NCBI GenBank assembly: GCA_902494295.1
Contig: CABUSL010000007.1
Location: 1-32,998 of the forward strand
Direction: 5' to 3'
Length of the DNA stretch: 32,998 bases
Source of the DNA: an uncultured Collinsella sp.
Lineage (GTDB): Bacteria; Actinomycetota; Coriobacteriia; Coriobacteriales; Coriobacteriaceae
In this document: in pieces, positions 1 through 8,011 of the stretch
Position numbering within the stretch: the stretch's first letter is position 1
Layout: every line of letters starts with the position of its first letter
Made by a program: the position numbers and the translations under genes
Notes under the pieces: generated by a model
Seen by the model: only the letters and a program-made list of their open reading frames with translations
Told to the model about the DNA's origin: nothing
Databases searched by the model: none

Positions 1-49
1 CATGCGCGCAAAAGTGCGTCTCGGCAATCTGGGGCCCAGGGGAAAGGTG

Positions 50-78
50 TTGAAAAATGGGGCGGTTCCCCATATTAT
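50..78 (+). promoter_or_regulatory. Probable mraZ/dcw promoter
   Basis: TTGAAA at 50-55 (5 of 6 to the sigma-70 -35 consensus) and TATTAT at 73-78 (5 of 6 to the -10) are separated by exactly 17 nt. The predicted start near 85 leaves a leader of about 60 nt before mraZ. This is the best promoter in the upstream region and could drive much of the dcw cluster, because the following genes are close-packed. It is a consensus match only; no transcription data were available. Confidence 0.55.
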
Positions 79-110
79 TGATGACGTCGACAGGCGGGGT
101 GGTTCCCCGC
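57..110. promoter_or_regulatory. Two matching dyads over and after the mraZ promoter (candidate operator)
   Basis: Two inverted repeats share the core GGGGYGGTTCCCC. The first, ATGGGG-CGGTT-CCCCAT at 57-73, fills the spacer between the -35 and -10 boxes. The second, GCGGGG-TGGTT-CCCCGC at 94-110, lies just after the predicted start site. A looser dyad CTGGG-G-CCCAG sits at 29-39. MraZ proteins are known to bind TGGG-type repeats upstream of their own gene and to repress the dcw operon, so autoregulation is the natural reading. In transcribed RNA the second dyad could also fold as a 6-bp GC-rich hairpin. Confidence 0.5.
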
Positions 111-146
111 GTACGTGCCATCTGAGTAACCGAGGGGAGGGCGCAC

Positions 147-581
147 ATGGGAATGACGGGTGCATACGAGCGCAATCTCGATGCAAAAGGTCGTCTATCC
201 CTGCCTGCACCCCTTCGTGAGGAGCTTGGAGAGCACGTTCGCGTGTTCAAAGCCCTGGATGTCGATGCTCTGTACGTGTTCTCTGCCGAGGCCTTCGATA
301 AGTGGGTCGAAGGACTCTTCGCGGGTCGTGAGGGCCACGAGGGTTTTAACCCGCGTGACATCAACGACCAGAAGCTCATGAGGGCGATCAACAAGCGCAC
401 CACGTCGATGGATGTGGACAGCGCCGGTCGTATCGGCCTTTCTGAGTCTCTCCGCAAGCAGGCGAACCTCGACCGCGAGGTCACGGTTGTGGGCAACTAC
501 GACCACCTTGAGGTTTGGGATCGCGCCGCGGCCGATGAGGACGATGACGATGAGGCCCTGCTGGACCTCTTCTTCTCGTAA
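147..581 (+). CDS. mraZ: Transcriptional regulator MraZ
   Basis: MraZ is an AbrB-like DNA-binding protein that represses its own dcw operon. The 144-residue product has the two half-repeats of the family: Y-E-R-N-L-D-A-K-G-R near residues 7-16 and D-V-D-S-A-G-R-I in the second half, each the DxxGR-type hairpin of a swapped-hairpin barrel. The tail is very acidic (ADEDDDDE). ATG 147 was chosen because GGGGAGG at 134-140 lies 6 nt upstream; an in-frame ATG at 153 is possible. It is the first gene of the cluster and rsmH follows at once, which is the conserved order. Length is normal for the family. Confidence 0.95.
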   Translation: MGMTGAYERNLDAKGRLSLPAPLREELGEHVRVFKALDVDALYVFSAEAFDKWVEGLFAGREGHEGFNPRDINDQKLMRAINKRTTSMDVDSAGRIGLSESLRKQANLDREVTVVGNYDHLEVWDRAAADEDDDDEALLDLFFS

Positions 582-616
582 GGGCAAGGCACGGGTAACG
601 GATGGAGCGTGGGATC

Positions 617-1567
617 TTGACACAAGAATATCGGCATGAACCTGTCATGCTCGGCGAAGTGCTTGAGTCGCTGCGGCTAAAGAGCGGCTCCGTTGTCTGC
701 GATTGCACCCTTGGCGGTGCCGGCCATTCGGTAAAGATGGCCGCGCAGGTGGGGGAGACGGGCCTTTTGCTCGGCGTCGATCAGGACGACATGGCCCTCG
801 AGGCCGCTGGCGCCCGTCTGGACCGCGAGGTTCCCGGCGTTCCGCACCAGCTGCTGAAGGGCAACTTCGGCGACTTGGACGAGCTGCTTTGCTCGGCCGA
901 GGTGCCCGGGGTCGATGGCTTCCTGTTCGATTTGGGCGTTTCGTCGCCGCAACTCGATATCCCTGACAGGGGCTTTTCGTATAACGAGGACGCCCCATTG
1001 GACATGCGGATGGATCCGGGTAATAACACCTTAAACGCAGCTGAGGTCATCAACACCTATAACGAACACGACCTCGCCCGGATTCTACGCGTCTACGGCG
1101 AAGAGAAGTTCGCCTCGCAGATCGCGCGCGAGATCGTGCGCCGCCGCGAGCAAGAACCGATCGAAACCACCGGCCAATTTGTCGAGATCATCAAGGCGGG
1201 TATCCCGGCTGCCGCTCGTCGGCATGGCGGACACCCGGCCAAGAAAAGTTTCCAGGCCATTCGCATCGAGGTCAATCACGAGCTCGATGTGCTCGAACGA
1301 GGGCTTGATGCCGCCACCAGGTGGCTCAACCCGGGTGGACGTATCTGCGTCATCTCGTATCACTCGCTCGAGGACCGTATCGTAAAGAACCACTTTAAAG
1401 AGATGAGCCAGGGGTGCACGTGTCCGCCGGAGATTCCGGTGTGCGTGTGCGGCAACGTGCCGATACTCAAGGTCATCACCCGCAAACCCTTGGTTGCCCA
1501 GCCTGATGAGGTTGAGCGCAACCCTCGGGCGAGATCAGCCAAAATCCGCGTGGCGCAGCGTTTGTAG
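617..1567 (+). CDS. rsmH: 16S rRNA (cytosine(1402)-N(4))-methyltransferase RsmH
   Basis: RsmH (MraW) uses S-adenosylmethionine to methylate N4 of C1402 in the 16S rRNA P site. Visible family motifs are the SAM-binding V-V-C-D-C-T-L-G-G-A-G-H-S near the N-terminus, D-L-G-V-S-S-P-Q-L-D, I-S-Y-H-S-L-E-D-R-I-V-K in the C-terminal half, and the terminal R-S-A-K-I-R-V-A-Q-R-L. The start is uncertain. ATG 602 has no clear ribosome site, while TTG 617 has GGAG at 604-607 with a 9-nt spacer and gives the usual short N-terminus (MTQEYRHEPVML), so TTG 617 is preferred. From TTG the product is 316 residues. The gene follows mraZ after about 35 nt and belongs to the same operon. Confidence 0.93.
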   Translation: MTQEYRHEPVMLGEVLESLRLKSGSVVCDCTLGGAGHSVKMAAQVGETGLLLGVDQDDMALEAAGARLDREVPGVPHQLLKGNFGDLDELLCSAEVPGVDGFLFDLGVSSPQLDIPDRGFSYNEDAPLDMRMDPGNNTLNAAEVINTYNEHDLARILRVYGEEKFASQIAREIVRRREQEPIETTGQFVEIIKAGIPAAARRHGGHPAKKSFQAIRIEVNHELDVLERGLDAATRWLNPGGRICVISYHSLEDRIVKNHFKEMSQGCTCPPEIPVCVCGNVPILKVITRKPLVAQPDEVERNPRARSAKIRVAQRL

Positions 1568-1657
1568 GCGCGACCGCGCGATATTGGACCTCCCGCTCGC
1601 ACCATAAACGAAGCTTAAACACACTACCAACGTACTCGGGATGGGAGGCGGCATATC

Positions 1658-2128
1658 ATGGGCTACAACACTTCAAGCGCAGCACTCGCCTATGATATGA
1701 ACGCCATGCCCGCCTATCGTGAGACGCCGCAGGCCCCCGTTGCTCCCCGTGAGCAGCGCGCGCCGCGCTTTGATGTCTACACGGGCGCGGGCCGTCAGGC
1801 AAACCAGGCGGTAAGCCCGGTTTTCATGAGCGTTCTTAAAACGTTTTGCATCATTGCGGCTATCTTCATGACGATCGGCGTCGCCCGCGTGGCGCTCGCC
1901 GGCGTCACGGCCCAGGTGCTCAACAGCAACGCCGAGCTTACCAACACGCTCGAAAAGGCGACCGATGAGAGCTCCGACCTGGAGGTCATGCATTCGGTCT
2001 ATGGCGCCGACACGCGCATTCGCGACCTTGCGGGCGCTTATGGCATGGTGGAGCCCAGCGAGAGCGTTACACTTGACTTTTCGCAGGATGCAGCCGCGGG
2101 CGCCAACGCGACCGCGACCGCTCAGTAG
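1658..2128 (+). CDS. FtsL-like cell division protein
   Basis: This is a 156-residue bitopic membrane protein: a cytoplasmic N-terminus of about 55 residues rich in Pro, Ala and Arg, one membrane segment around residues 57-80 (FCIIAAIFMTIGVARVALAG), then a short extracytoplasmic coiled-coil-like stretch (residues about 80-130) ending in the FtsL-style phrase I-R-D-L-A-G-A-Y-G-M-V-E-P. FtsL scaffolds FtsQ and FtsB and activates the FtsW/FtsI synthase. Sequence identity in this family is low, so the call rests on topology and on position between rsmH and the PBP gene. GGGAGG at 1643-1648 supports ATG 1658. The 90-nt gap upstream shows no convincing promoter. Confidence 0.75.
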   Translation: MGYNTSSAALAYDMNAMPAYRETPQAPVAPREQRAPRFDVYTGAGRQANQAVSPVFMSVLKTFCIIAAIFMTIGVARVALAGVTAQVLNSNAELTNTLEKATDESSDLEVMHSVYGADTRIRDLAGAYGMVEPSESVTLDFSQDAAAGANATATAQ

Positions 2129-2145
2129 CAAGACGGTAGCTGAGT

Positions 2146-4011
2146 ATGACAAATGACTATCGCCGCGGTTCCGATGGGGGCCGCGGTTCTGGACGTCCCT
2201 CGTCGCGGGGACGTTCTGGTTATCAAGGAACGGGTCGGCAATCTTACAACGCCGGGCAGTCCCGTGGCAACGACCCGGCGTCGCGACTTCGCGGCTCGGG
2301 CGGCCCTCAAGTGCATAACACCAGGTCGCGCAAGAGCTCGTCGACCGAATGGCTCACAGGCACGCCTCTGCCTCGCCGCAAAGCCGTCATGGGCTTCATC
2401 GGGCTTGGCTTGGGCTTGGGCGTCTTTCGCCTTGCCGACTATCAAATTGTCGAAGCCGATAAACTGCGTGAGCGTGCCGATGCGCGCCGCCTGCTTGCGC
2501 AGACCCTCTATGCCAAACGCGGCACCATCTACGACCGCAACGGTAACGTGCTGGCGTCGTCGGTCGAATGTCGCAACATCGCCGTGAACCCGCAGCTTGT
2601 CGAGGATGTTGACAAGACGGTGTCGGCGCTGGTCAAGGCAACTGGAATCGATAAAAAGACCTGCCGCAAACTCGTCGAGTCCGATGGAACCTGGGTGTAT
2701 ATCAAGCGTCAAGTGGACGAAGACGATGCTACGGCGCTGGAGAAGAAGAACCTGCCCGGCGTGCTTTTTGAGCAGGCCATGAAGCGCGTATATCCATACG
2801 GCAATCTGGCATCGCAGGTGCTGGGTGTAGTGAATGTAGACAACGACGGCTTGACGGGTCTCGAAAAGCAATACAACAAGCTTCTGACCGGCACGAACGG
2901 TTCTCTTGTGCGCGAGCGCGCGAGGGACGGCAGCTATATCGCGGGCGGTGCCTATAAAAAGGTGGCTGCGGTCGACGGCGTTGATATCGTGACGACACTC
3001 GACGTCAATATCCAGCGTGCGGCCGAGGATGCCCTGGCAGAGGCTGTCGAGAAGACAAAGGCCAAGAACGGCTCGGCTTTGGTCACCGACCCCACGACCG
3101 GTGAAATTCTCGCAGCCTGCTCGTACCCGACCTACGACCAGACCGATCTGGAGAACGCCAAGACCGAGGATATGAACCTGCGCCTGGTCACTGACGCCTA
3201 CGAGCCCGGCTCGGTCTTTAAGACGCTCGTGGCGGGCGCCGGCTTCGACTTGGGCGTCGTACGATCGAGTACGTCGTTTGAGGTGCCGGCGAGCATCAAG
3301 GTGGGCGACGATACCGTCACCGATGCCGATAAGCGCGACTATGGCATGACCATGGATGTGCGCGAGATGATGCGCCGTTCGTCCAATGTGGGCTTTGTCC
3401 TGGTGGGGCGCAAGATCGGTGCCGACGACTTTGCCGCCTATGTGGACAAGTGGGGCATCGGTCACAGCTCCGGTGTCGATTTTCCGGGCGAGAGCCTGGG
3501 CATCGTCAAGGAGCGTGACCAGTATGACGGCGCCACGCTGGGATCGATGAGCTTTGGACAGGCGCTGTCCGTCTCGCCGATTGAGATCGCACGTGCCGTG
3601 GGCGGCATCGCCAACGGCGGCGTGATGATGACCCCGCACTTCTATAAGTCCAGCAAAGGCGACGAGAAGGACTGGGGCGAAGGCGAACGCGCGATTTCTG
3701 AGGACGCCGCATCCCAGGTGACATCGTGCATGCAGACGGTCGTGTCCGAGGGAACGGGCGTTGGCGGCGCGGTTGACGGCTATGACGTGGCGGGTAAGAC
3801 CGGTACGGCCGAACGAGCCGACGAGAACGGCGGCTACCTCAAGGAGAACTACATGTCGTCCTTTATGGGCTTTGCGCCAGCACAATCGCCCAAGGTGCTG
3901 TGCTATATCACGCTCGACGGAACGCCGAGCGGCTCAGATGCCGCTGCGGTGCCGTTCCAGTCCATTATGGCCAACGCGCTCGACGTGCTGGGTATCCCGC
4001 ACACGAGGTAG
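2146..4011 (+). CDS. ftsI: Septal class B penicillin-binding protein (FtsI/PBP2-type transpeptidase)
   Basis: This class B PBP cross-links septal peptidoglycan as the partner of FtsW. Domains in order: a basic Gly/Arg/Ser-rich cytoplasmic tail (about residues 1-75), one membrane anchor (about 79-98), a PBP dimerisation region beginning at K-R-G-T-I-Y-D-R-N-G, and a transpeptidase domain with S-V-F-K (nucleophile Ser356, Lys359), the S-S-N motif at 412-414 and K-T-G-T-A at 551-555. All three active-site motifs are intact. No PASTA repeats follow, and 621 residues is normal. It begins 17 nt after the ftsL-like gene. The Shine-Dalgarno is weak (CTGAG), so translational coupling is likely. murE, often found next, is missing. 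Confidence 0.93.
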   Translation: MTNDYRRGSDGGRGSGRPSSRGRSGYQGTGRQSYNAGQSRGNDPASRLRGSGGPQVHNTRSRKSSSTEWLTGTPLPRRKAVMGFIGLGLGLGVFRLADYQIVEADKLRERADARRLLAQTLYAKRGTIYDRNGNVLASSVECRNIAVNPQLVEDVDKTVSALVKATGIDKKTCRKLVESDGTWVYIKRQVDEDDATALEKKNLPGVLFEQAMKRVYPYGNLASQVLGVVNVDNDGLTGLEKQYNKLLTGTNGSLVRERARDGSYIAGGAYKKVAAVDGVDIVTTLDVNIQRAAEDALAEAVEKTKAKNGSALVTDPTTGEILAACSYPTYDQTDLENAKTEDMNLRLVTDAYEPGSVFKTLVAGAGFDLGVVRSSTSFEVPASIKVGDDTVTDADKRDYGMTMDVREMMRRSSNVGFVLVGRKIGADDFAAYVDKWGIGHSSGVDFPGESLGIVKERDQYDGATLGSMSFGQALSVSPIEIARAVGGIANGGVMMTPHFYKSSKGDEKDWGEGERAISEDAASQVTSCMQTVVSEGTGVGGAVDGYDVAGKTGTAERADENGGYLKENYMSSFMGFAPAQSPKVLCYITLDGTPSGSDAAAVPFQSIMANALDVLGIPHTR

Positions 4012-4138
4012 GGGGTTACAATCTTTGGGGCGTGGTTTGTTGTCCCATATGAGGGGTGTTCACATGCCCTGCACCACGCATGCGCGGCGCTGGGATACAA
4101 TACGCCGATAGCATTATTAGGTTTACAGGGGAGCTGCA

Positions 4139-5563
4139 ATGATAGAGATCGCCGTCAACAACCTCGCGGCCGCAACAGGGGCCCGAACCGTGACGGGAGA
4201 AGCCGATCGGGTATGCCGCGGGTGCGTTATCGACTCGCGTCAGGTCGAGGAAGGGACGATTTTCGTCGCCTTTCCCGGTGAAAACGTCGACGGCAATGAT
4301 TTTGCTTCCCGTGCCGTCCAGTCGGGTGCCGGCGCCGTCGTGATGACGCGTGAGCCCGAGGCCGAGCTGGTCTCGCTGGCGCAGGACAAGGGCTGTGCCA
4401 TCTTGCTGACCGATGATCCCGAGGAGTTTCTGCTGCGTTTGGCGCACACGTACCGTCTGGAGCTTGGCTGCCTGGTCGTTGGTATTACCGGTTCCATCGG
4501 CAAGACGACGACCAAGGACGTGCTCGCCGCTGTGCTCGCCAAGCGCTATCGTGTCTGGGCCACCAAGGGCAATTTCAATAACCTGATCGGCATGCCGCTC
4601 ACGGTGCTTTCCGCTCCGGCCGATACCGAGGTCCTGGTGCTCGAGATGGGCATGAACCATTTCCACGAGATCGAGCGCCTGTCCCAGTCCGCCAATCCCA
4701 ACCTTGCCATCGTGAGCAAGATTGGTACCTCTCATATCGGCATTTTGGGTAGCCGCGAGAACATCGCCCGCGCTAAGGCCGAGATTGTCCAGGGTATGTG
4801 CGCCGCTGGCGACTTCTTGCCGCTGCTGGTTTTAGGCGGCGAGGACGACTTTACGCCGTTCATTCGCGATACGTTCGCCCAGCCTGCTGGTATCGATGTG
4901 ATGCTGGCCGGCGTCTCGGACGATGATGAGATCCGCGCCCGCGACGTTCGTGTTGATGACGAGGGCCGTCCGGTCTTTACGCTCGATTTTGGTCAGGGCG
5001 AGACGATTGATACCATGCTTGCCATCCCCGGCGTGCAGTCCGTTCCAAATGCCGTTAAGGCCGCCGCGGTTGCCTATCGCCTGGGCGTGACGCCCGAGCA
5101 GATCGATGCTGCCTTTAGGGGCCTCACGATTACCGGTCACCGCCAGGAGATCAAGCGCGCCAAGAGCGGTGCCCGCGTCATCGACGATTCCTATAACGCC
5201 AGTGCCGAATCCATGGCTGCTGGCCTCGATCTGCTGTGCTCGCTTTCGTGCACGGGGTCTCGCATGGCGATCCTGGGCGAGATGGGCGAGATGGGCGATG
5301 AGGCTCCTCGCATGCATGAGCTCGTGGGCGCCTATGCCGCCGCCAAGAAGCTCGACATGCTGGCGTGCGTGGGTGGTGAGCTGGCCCAGCTTATGGCCGA
5401 TGCCGCGCGCATGATGGGTATGGACGAGGACCGCATCCAGGTGTTCTCTGATTATCAGCAGGTGCTCGACCGCATGGGCGGCGCGTTTGAAAAACATGAT
5501 GTTGTACTGGTCAAGGGTTCCCGCTTTGTTGAGCTCGACCGCTTTGTGGAAGGTGTGTGCTAG
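4139..5563 (+). CDS. murF: UDP-N-acetylmuramoyl-tripeptide--D-alanyl-D-alanine ligase
   Basis: MurF joins D-Ala-D-Ala to the UDP-MurNAc tripeptide with ATP, the last cytoplasmic ligase step. Motifs: P-loop G-I-T-G-S-I-G-K-T-T at residues 115-124 (Lys122), A-T-K-G-N-F-N-N-L-I-G-M-P-L, L-E-M-G-M-N-H, and the C-terminal D-D-S-Y-N-A-S of the substrate domain. Length (474) is normal. GGGGAG at 4128-4133 supports ATG 4139. The 127-nt gap before it (4012-4138) has a TACAAT box at 4096-4101 but no clear -35, so a weak internal promoter is possible but not shown. In many clusters murE precedes this gene; here the PBP gene does. Confidence 0.95.
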   Translation: MIEIAVNNLAAATGARTVTGEADRVCRGCVIDSRQVEEGTIFVAFPGENVDGNDFASRAVQSGAGAVVMTREPEAELVSLAQDKGCAILLTDDPEEFLLRLAHTYRLELGCLVVGITGSIGKTTTKDVLAAVLAKRYRVWATKGNFNNLIGMPLTVLSAPADTEVLVLEMGMNHFHEIERLSQSANPNLAIVSKIGTSHIGILGSRENIARAKAEIVQGMCAAGDFLPLLVLGGEDDFTPFIRDTFAQPAGIDVMLAGVSDDDEIRARDVRVDDEGRPVFTLDFGQGETIDTMLAIPGVQSVPNAVKAAAVAYRLGVTPEQIDAAFRGLTITGHRQEIKRAKSGARVIDDSYNASAESMAAGLDLLCSLSCTGSRMAILGEMGEMGDEAPRMHELVGAYAAAKKLDMLACVGGELAQLMADAARMMGMDEDRIQVFSDYQQVLDRMGGAFEKHDVVLVKGSRFVELDRFVEGVC

Positions 5564-5566
5564 CCC

Positions 5567-6586
5567 ATGTTCGGCAATCCCTCATATCCAACGTATCAGG
5601 CTTTTTTGGGGCTTGGCATCGCCGCCGCCATTGCGCTGCTGCTCATGCCGTGGTGGATCAAGCTGCTCAAGGTCGAGGGTATCGGCCAGCAGGTTCGTGC
5701 CGACGGTCCCAAGCGTCATTTGGTTAAGCAGGGAACGCCCACCATGGGTGGCGTTGTCATCCTCGTCGCGATCTCGCTGACCTGCCTGCTGATGGGCAAG
5801 CTCACCACCGAGCTCGTGCTCGTGCTGCTCGCCACGCTGGCGACCGGCGTGCTGGGCCTGATCGACGACCTGACCTCCGTTACGCATGGGCGCTCGCTCG
5901 GTCTGACGCCTCATACCAAGATGATCGGCCTAACCATTATCTGTGTCACCTTTACGGTACTTGCCGTTAACTGGTGCGGCGTCGCCCCCGAGATTCGTTT
6001 TCCCGGCGGCCTGACGATTGACCTCGGTGTTCTTTCGACCACCATCTGCGGCCTTTCGTTCCCGTGGCTCTACATTGTCTTTTGCTGGCTGATGATCGCC
6101 GGTCTTTCTAATGCCGTGAACCTGACCGATGGCCTTGACGGTCTTGCTGGCGGCACCTCCATGATCGCCATGCTCGCCATGGCTGCGATGGCGTTTTTGC
6201 ACGGAGACGTGAACCTGTCCATCTTCTGCACCGCGTGTGCCGGTGCCTGCTTGGGTTTTCTGTGGTTCAACTGCTATCCGGCGAGCATCTTTATGGGCGA
6301 TACCGGCTCGCTTGCCCTGGGCGCCGCGTTTGCCTGCACGTCCATCATGACCAACACCGAGGTCGTCTCCCTCATCATCGGCGGCCTGTTTATCGTTGAG
6401 ACCCTGTCGGTCATGATTCAGGTTGTCTACTTCCACTTTACGCACAAGCGCGTCTTCCTTATGGCGCCCATCCATCATCATTTCGAAAAGAAGGGCTGGG
6501 CCGAGACCAAGGTCGTCATCCGTTTTTGGATTATCGCTGCGGCCTTTGGTGCCGTTGGCCTTGCTTTGTTCTTCCAGTTGGGATAG
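5567..6586 (+). CDS. mraY: Phospho-N-acetylmuramoyl-pentapeptide-transferase
   Basis: MraY is the polytopic membrane enzyme that transfers phospho-MurNAc-pentapeptide from UDP to undecaprenyl phosphate and so makes lipid I. The 339-residue protein has about ten membrane segments and the family motifs: G-T-P-T-M-G-G near residue 61, the D-D pair in L-I-D-D-L-T-S-V, N-L-T-D-G-L-D-G-L-A-G-G, F-M-G-D-T-G-S-L-A-L-G and the histidine cluster M-A-P-I-H-H-H-F-E-K. It starts 3 nt after the murF stop, with GGAAGG inside the end of murF as a likely ribosome site, so the two genes are tightly coupled. Confidence 0.96.
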   Translation: MFGNPSYPTYQAFLGLGIAAAIALLLMPWWIKLLKVEGIGQQVRADGPKRHLVKQGTPTMGGVVILVAISLTCLLMGKLTTELVLVLLATLATGVLGLIDDLTSVTHGRSLGLTPHTKMIGLTIICVTFTVLAVNWCGVAPEIRFPGGLTIDLGVLSTTICGLSFPWLYIVFCWLMIAGLSNAVNLTDGLDGLAGGTSMIAMLAMAAMAFLHGDVNLSIFCTACAGACLGFLWFNCYPASIFMGDTGSLALGAAFACTSIMTNTEVVSLIIGGLFIVETLSVMIQVVYFHFTHKRVFLMAPIHHHFEKKGWAETKVVIRFWIIAAAFGAVGLALFFQLG

Positions 6587-6595
6587 TGGTCTTTC

Positions 6596-8002
6596 ATGCC
6601 TCTTGCTGATGTCTTTAGCCTGCTCGTTTTGGGTCAGGGCAAATCCGGTCTCGATGTCGCCCGCTGGGCGCTGGCACATCCCGAGCGCGTAAGCGCCGTT
6701 ACCGTGTATGGCGGCGGCACCTCTGAGCCCAATGACGCCACGCGTGCGCTCGAGGCTGCTGGTGCGTCGTTTGTCTATGGGGCCGAACAGGTCGAGGGCG
6801 CCTATGACGTGTGCGTGACATGCCCGGGTATTTCGGAGTTCTCGTCCTTCTTTAAGGCGGGGCGTGAGCATGCCGCTCAGATTATGGGTGAGCCCGAGTT
6901 TGCCTATCGCCTGTCGCCCGATAACTGGATTGCCATCACGGGCACCAACGGCAAGACGACCACCACGTCGCTGACTGATTATCTGCTCAAGGCCGCCGGT
7001 GAAGCCAGCGTGGCCGTCGGCAATATCGGTGAGCCGCCGGTGAACGAGATCGACGGCCGCGCACATAATGAGTGGTTTGTGGCCGAGCTGTCGAGTTATC
7101 AGATTGCTACGACCGCCGAGCTTCATCCTCGCGTGGCGGTGCTGCTCAACATCACGCCCGACCACCTGGGCTGGCACAAGAGCCACAAGAACTATGCGCT
7201 TGCCAAGATCAAGTTGTTCGAGAATATGGTCGACGACGACCTCGTGGTTATCGACGTTGAGGATGCCGGCATCCATGAGTTCGATGAGTACATCTACATG
7301 CCGGGCCGCCGCATCTGCAAGGTCGCTTTTGACGAGCCCGAGGGTGCAGACGCCGCCTTTGTGCGCGATGGCAAGATGATCGTGCGCCTGAAGGGCGTCG
7401 AGACCCCGCTCATCGCTACATCCGAGCTCAAGATCTCGGGCCATCACAATGTTATCAATGCCCTGTGCGCTGCCACGGCTGCCTTGGCAGTCGGTGCCGA
7501 TGTCGACGGTGTCTGCCGCGGTCTGGCCTCGTTCCAGCCGCTCGAGCACCGCGTGGAGCCGTGTGGCGAGATTGACGGCGTGCGCTACGTCAACGATTCC
7601 AAGGCGACTAACACCGATGCGGTCGAGAAGGCAATGACGGCATTTCCCGATGACGACGTGATCTTGCTGCTCGGCGGCCACGATAAGGGTACGCCGCTTG
7701 CGGACTTTGCCCGCGTCGTTATGGACAACGTGCGCTCGGTCGTCTGCTTTGGCGATGCGCGTGAGCGCTTCACCGCCGCTATGGACGAGGCCGATGTCGA
7801 TGGTGACGTGGATATCGCCCAGGCGGATGACCTGCGCGATGCCGTGGACGTCGCCCGTTCGCTGTCGAGCCGTGGCGACGTGATCTTACTTTCTCCTGCC
7901 TGCTCTTCGTTCGATGAGTTCTCGGGCTATGAGGAGCGCGGCCGCGTGTTTAAGGACTATGTGGCCCAGCTTGCCGCTGCGGCGAAATCGCAAATGGAAT
8001 AG
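6596..8002 (+). CDS. murD: UDP-N-acetylmuramoyl-L-alanine--D-glutamate ligase
   Basis: MurD adds D-glutamate to UDP-MurNAc-L-Ala. The 468-residue protein shows the N-terminal Rossmann start L-V-L-G-Q-G-K-S-G, the ATP-binding I-T-G-T-N-G-K-T-T (Lys120), N-I-T-P-D-H-L-G-W-H, the C-terminal Y-V-N-D-S-K-A-T-N, L-L-L-G-G-H-D-K-G and L-L-S-P-A-C-S-S-F-D-E-F. It lies 9 nt after mraY and 9 nt before the preferred ftsW start, in the usual mraY-murD-ftsW order. Confidence 0.95.
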   Translation: MPLADVFSLLVLGQGKSGLDVARWALAHPERVSAVTVYGGGTSEPNDATRALEAAGASFVYGAEQVEGAYDVCVTCPGISEFSSFFKAGREHAAQIMGEPEFAYRLSPDNWIAITGTNGKTTTTSLTDYLLKAAGEASVAVGNIGEPPVNEIDGRAHNEWFVAELSSYQIATTAELHPRVAVLLNITPDHLGWHKSHKNYALAKIKLFENMVDDDLVVIDVEDAGIHEFDEYIYMPGRRICKVAFDEPEGADAAFVRDGKMIVRLKGVETPLIATSELKISGHHNVINALCAATAALAVGADVDGVCRGLASFQPLEHRVEPCGEIDGVRYVNDSKATNTDAVEKAMTAFPDDDVILLLGGHDKGTPLADFARVVMDNVRSVVCFGDARERFTAAMDEADVDGDVDIAQADDLRDAVDVARSLSSRGDVILLSPACSSFDEFSGYEERGRVFKDYVAQLAAAAKSQME

Positions 8003-8011
8003 GGGTTGCCG

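Noticed and set aside
2..220. Short frame overlapping the mraZ start
   Set aside because: It crosses the promoter, dyads and mraZ start in another frame, with no ribosome site or family features.
2122..3885. Long minus-strand open frame opposite the PBP gene (587 codons)
   Set aside because: It mirrors the codon pattern of the PBP gene, which has all its active-site motifs. The translation is rich in His/Arg with no domain, as expected for a high-GC shadow frame.
4012..4138. Strong promoter for murF
   Set aside because: TACAAT at 4096-4101 is a fair -10, but no -35 lies 16-18 nt upstream, so it is only mentioned with murF.
5930..7681. Long minus-strand open frame opposite mraY and murD (583 codons)
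   Set aside because: It spans two certain genes in the opposite strand and its composition is that of a shadow frame.
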